Part shown: positions 6,101-7,503 of the stretch, piece after piece
Numbering within the stretch: the first letter of the stretch is position 1
Layout of the letters: every line of letters begins with the position of its first letter
Assembly (NCBI GenBank): GCA_015486815.1
Contig: WFQY01000354.1
Coordinates: forward strand, 1-7,503
Reading direction: 5' to 3'
Source: Phycisphaerae bacterium
GTDB lineage: Bacteria; Planctomycetota; Phycisphaerae; JAAYCJ01
Length of the DNA: 7,503 nucleotides
The notes under the pieces: model-generated
Seen by the model: only the letters and a program-made list of their open reading frames with translations
Databases searched by the model: none
Told to the model about the DNA's origin: nothing
Translations under genes and position numbers: made by a program

Positions 6101-7369
6101 CTATGTGTTAGCGATGCTTTCCGGAAGAATTTCAAGTCGGACACGGTTGATTTTCCGCTCTTCCGCTTCGATTATGGTAAACAGAAGGTTTCGATATTGG
6201 AAGGTCTCACCCGTCTGCGGAATACGTCCGAGACTCGAAAACAAGAATCCCGCAATCGTCTCAAAATCTTCGCTTTCGGGTAGGTCGAGTTTATATTCGT
6301 CATTAAGCTCATCTATACGCATTCTCGCATCTATTTCCAGAGTTTTCGAATCAATCTGTTTGATTAGCGGAGCTTCGGACTGTTCGTATTCATCCGCTAT
6401 CTGTCCGACAATTTGCTCGATAAGGTCTTCGAAGGTAACCAGACCAAGCGTTCCGCCATATTCATCGAGAACGATAGCAACGTGAAGTTTTTTGGCACGG
6501 AACTCGTGAAACATATCGCGAACGGATTTTGTCTCCGGAACAAAATAGCACTGCCTCATAATCGAGCGAAGGTCAAATTCATTTACCTGCTCGCCCACAA
6601 ACGGGAGGAGGTCTTTGACATAAAGCATACCGATAATATTATCGAGATTTTCCTCGTAAATAGGTATTCTGCTATGTCCGTGTTCGGTGGCAAGTTTTTT
6701 TATTTCATCAAGCGAAAGATTCACTTCGATAGCGTCGATTTCCGTTCGCGGTGTCATAATCTGTCCGACGTTAATCGTACGCATCTCGATTACCGACTCA
6801 ATCATTTTTCTTTCCTGCGAATCGACGATACCTTCTTCTTCTCCTTCCTGCACCGCTTCCAGTAATTCCTGTTGGACGGATTCCTCGTCTTCTTCTTTAC
6901 CGTCGATACCCGAAAGTCTCTTGACGATAAGGTCAGCCCATTTCATAAAAACAAGCACAGGCCAAAATATGGTTCTCGCTATTTTCAGTATAGGCAACGT
7001 ATAAGCAAGAAACGCTTCGCCTGCGTATTGAGCCCACGTTTGAGGGATGATAACGGAAAATACCGATACCAGCAGTAAAGACAATACAAACGCTTCGACA
7101 AATATCCACCAGCTAAGAGAATTGCTTCGCAGAACACGCACGATGAGCAATACCAAAACAAGATTAGCTGCGGTGCGTATTACCGCTGATGTCATCTGAA
7201 GGTCTTCTTGATATTCCTGAATGAATTTCAGACGGGAAGGTTTATTTTTTCTATCGAGTATTTCTTCGAGCTTTGATCGGGAAAAATCTCTGATAGCAAA
7301 ACTGGCACAGGCAAAAAAGCAACTTATCAGCAAAATCGCCCCGAGGGGCAATATTGACCAGATGTCCAT
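6101..7369 (-). CDS. CNNM (DUF21)/CBS-pair/CorC-HlyC membrane protein, hemolysin-C/magnesium-efflux family
   Basis: This 422-residue inner-membrane protein has the standard three-part layout. The CNNM/DUF21 membrane domain (about 1-150) has hydrophobic helices near 5-26, 62-80, 88-109 and 120-142. An acidic linker with a run of Glu and Asp (about 158-180) precedes the CBS pair, which starts with I-M-T-P-R-T (204-209) and ends in D-E-Y-G-G-T-L-G-L-V-T (302-312). A CorC/HlyC domain closes the protein (about 335-418). Characterised relatives export or balance Mg2+ and related cations, with the CBS pair binding nucleotides. The membrane-domain signatures I expect, S-x-x-E in helix 1 and G-E-x-x-P-K, read A20-C-A-S23 and S-V-I-I-P-Q (105-110), so transport activity is uncertain. 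AAGGGAGA (7374-7381) is an excellent ribosome site 4 nt before the ATG. A structured leader lies just upstream. Confidence 0.9.
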   Translation of the reverse strand: MDIWSILPLGAILLISCFFACASFAIRDFSRSKLEEILDRKNKPSRLKFIQEYQEDLQMTSAVIRTAANLVLVLLIVRVLRSNSLSWWIFVEAFVLSLLLVSVFSVIIPQTWAQYAGEAFLAYTLPILKIARTIFWPVLVFMKWADLIVKRLSGIDGKEEDEESVQQELLEAVQEGEEEGIVDSQERKMIESVIEMRTINVGQIMTPRTEIDAIEVNLSLDEIKKLATEHGHSRIPIYEENLDNIIGMLYVKDLLPFVGEQVNEFDLRSIMRQCYFVPETKSVRDMFHEFRAKKLHVAIVLDEYGGTLGLVTFEDLIEQIVGQIADEYEQSEAPLIKQIDSKTLEIDARMRIDELNDEYKLDLPESEDFETIAGFLFSSLGRIPQTGETFQYRNLLFTIIEAEERKINRVRLEILPESIANT

Positions 7370-7385
7370 AAAATCTCCCTTAATC

Positions 7386-7490
7386 TGTTCGCCGAAGATG
7401 AAACTCCGTCGCCTGGTCGAGTCTTCTTACAGACTCTGTTTTCACCTTCGAACAAACGTCTATGTTATTGGCAAGGCGACTGCCAGTTTA
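7386..7490 (-). ncRNA. Structured 5' leader with kissing-loop/pseudoknot, candidate cis-regulatory RNA
   Basis: Reading the minus strand, hairpin 1 has stem TGGCA (7485-7481) and TGCCA (7473-7469) with a 7-nt loop GTCGCCT (7480-7474). A long second helix pairs TGTTCG plus AAGGTGAAA (7454-7449, 7448-7440) with TTTCATCTT plus CGAACA (7403-7395, 7391-7386), interrupted by a 3-nt CGG bulge. Inside it lie a 6-bp hairpin GAGTCT/AGACTC (7436-7431 with 7424-7419) and the segment AGGCGAC (7414-7408). That segment is exactly complementary to the whole loop of hairpin 1. One pair of the long helix is G-U in minus-strand RNA and would be A-C on the other strand, which fixes the direction. The structure ends 5 nt before the CNNM ribosome site. 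I recognise no known riboswitch class. A role in controlling the CNNM gene is inference. Confidence 0.6.
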
Positions 7491-7496
7491 ACCCAT

Positions 7497-7502
7497 ATAA
7501 TA
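7497..7502 (-). promoter_or_regulatory. Possible -10 box for the CNNM leader transcript
   Basis: TATTAT on the minus strand differs from consensus at one position. A start about 7 nt downstream, near 7490, would fall just before the first base of hairpin 1 (7485), as expected if the leader RNA begins with that structure. The -35 region lies outside the window, so the promoter cannot be completed. Confidence 0.4.
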
Positions 7503-7503
7503 C

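Noticed and set aside
6019..6111. 30-codon open frame after thioredoxin with a protein-like translation
   Set aside because: It has no ribosome site, is very short, runs into the opposite-strand gene, and coincides with the hairpin region; most likely chance.
6413..6865. 150-residue plus-strand open frame inside the CNNM gene
   Set aside because: It is a shadow of the CBS-domain coding region on the other strand, with no ribosome site or motif of its own.
7386..7490. Known riboswitch or tRNA in the CNNM leader (cobalamin kissing loop; TTCGAA resembling a T-loop)
   Set aside because: The cobalamin box GCCACUG and other conserved blocks are missing, and no acceptor, D or anticodon arms can be drawn around the TTCGAA. 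The RNA is therefore reported as unclassified.
1..7503. CRISPR arrays, insertion sequences, rRNA or prophage remnants
   Set aside because: No regularly spaced repeats, transposase frames, terminal inverted repeats or rRNA signatures were seen.

Overview
The window looks like a piece of a Gram-negative-type bacterial chromosome with moderate GC content. Intergenic gaps are short and AT-rich, Shine-Dalgarno sites are clear, and several promoters are near-consensus sigma70 type. Nothing marks it as phage, plasmid or transposon. The gene mix (an ECF sigma factor next to unfamiliar single-pass membrane proteins, a processive family-2 glycosyltransferase, a B12-binding radical SAM protein, a CNNM/CorC-type protein) would fit an anaerobic or environmental lineage such as the Planctomycetes/Phycisphaerae. 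That placement is an impression from gene content, not something the sequence proves.

Layout. Bases 74-1827 (+) hold a translationally coupled three-gene unit with overlapping reading frames. It encodes an ECF sigma factor, a one-helix membrane protein without cysteine ligands that may be its anti-sigma partner, and a one-helix protein with a proline-rich stretch and a long charged coiled coil. Bases 1640-3397 (-) encode a multi-pass GT2 glycosyltransferase of the cellulose/mannan-synthase-like group. Its last 62 codons lie antisense to the coiled-coil end of the third gene. Bases 3398-3674 are a divergent regulatory gap with one well-formed promoter in each direction and a perfect 10-bp inverted repeat just before the next gene. 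Bases 3675-5549 (+) encode a B12-binding radical SAM enzyme of unknown substrate. A near-consensus promoter whose -35 box overlaps that gene's stop codon drives thioredoxin (5646-5975, +). A 125-bp gap holds a 10-bp hairpin but no convincing terminator. Bases 6101-7369 (-) encode a CNNM/CBS/CorC-HlyC membrane protein.

The most striking element is the last 134 bases, the leader of the CNNM gene on the minus strand. It can fold into a hairpin whose entire 7-nt loop is complementary to a segment inside a second, long bulged stem-loop. That is a kissing-loop or pseudoknot design typical of structured cis-regulatory RNAs. A TATTAT box sits just upstream of where the structure begins. I do not recognise the RNA as a known class, and it is the best candidate here for something undescribed.

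How the genes work together. The first three probably form a membrane-stress or signal-response module (sigma factor, membrane regulator, periplasmic protein). The glycosyltransferase, radical SAM enzyme, thioredoxin and CNNM protein each appear to have their own promoter, so they look like independent units and not one pathway. No rRNA, tRNA, CRISPR or insertion sequence was seen.
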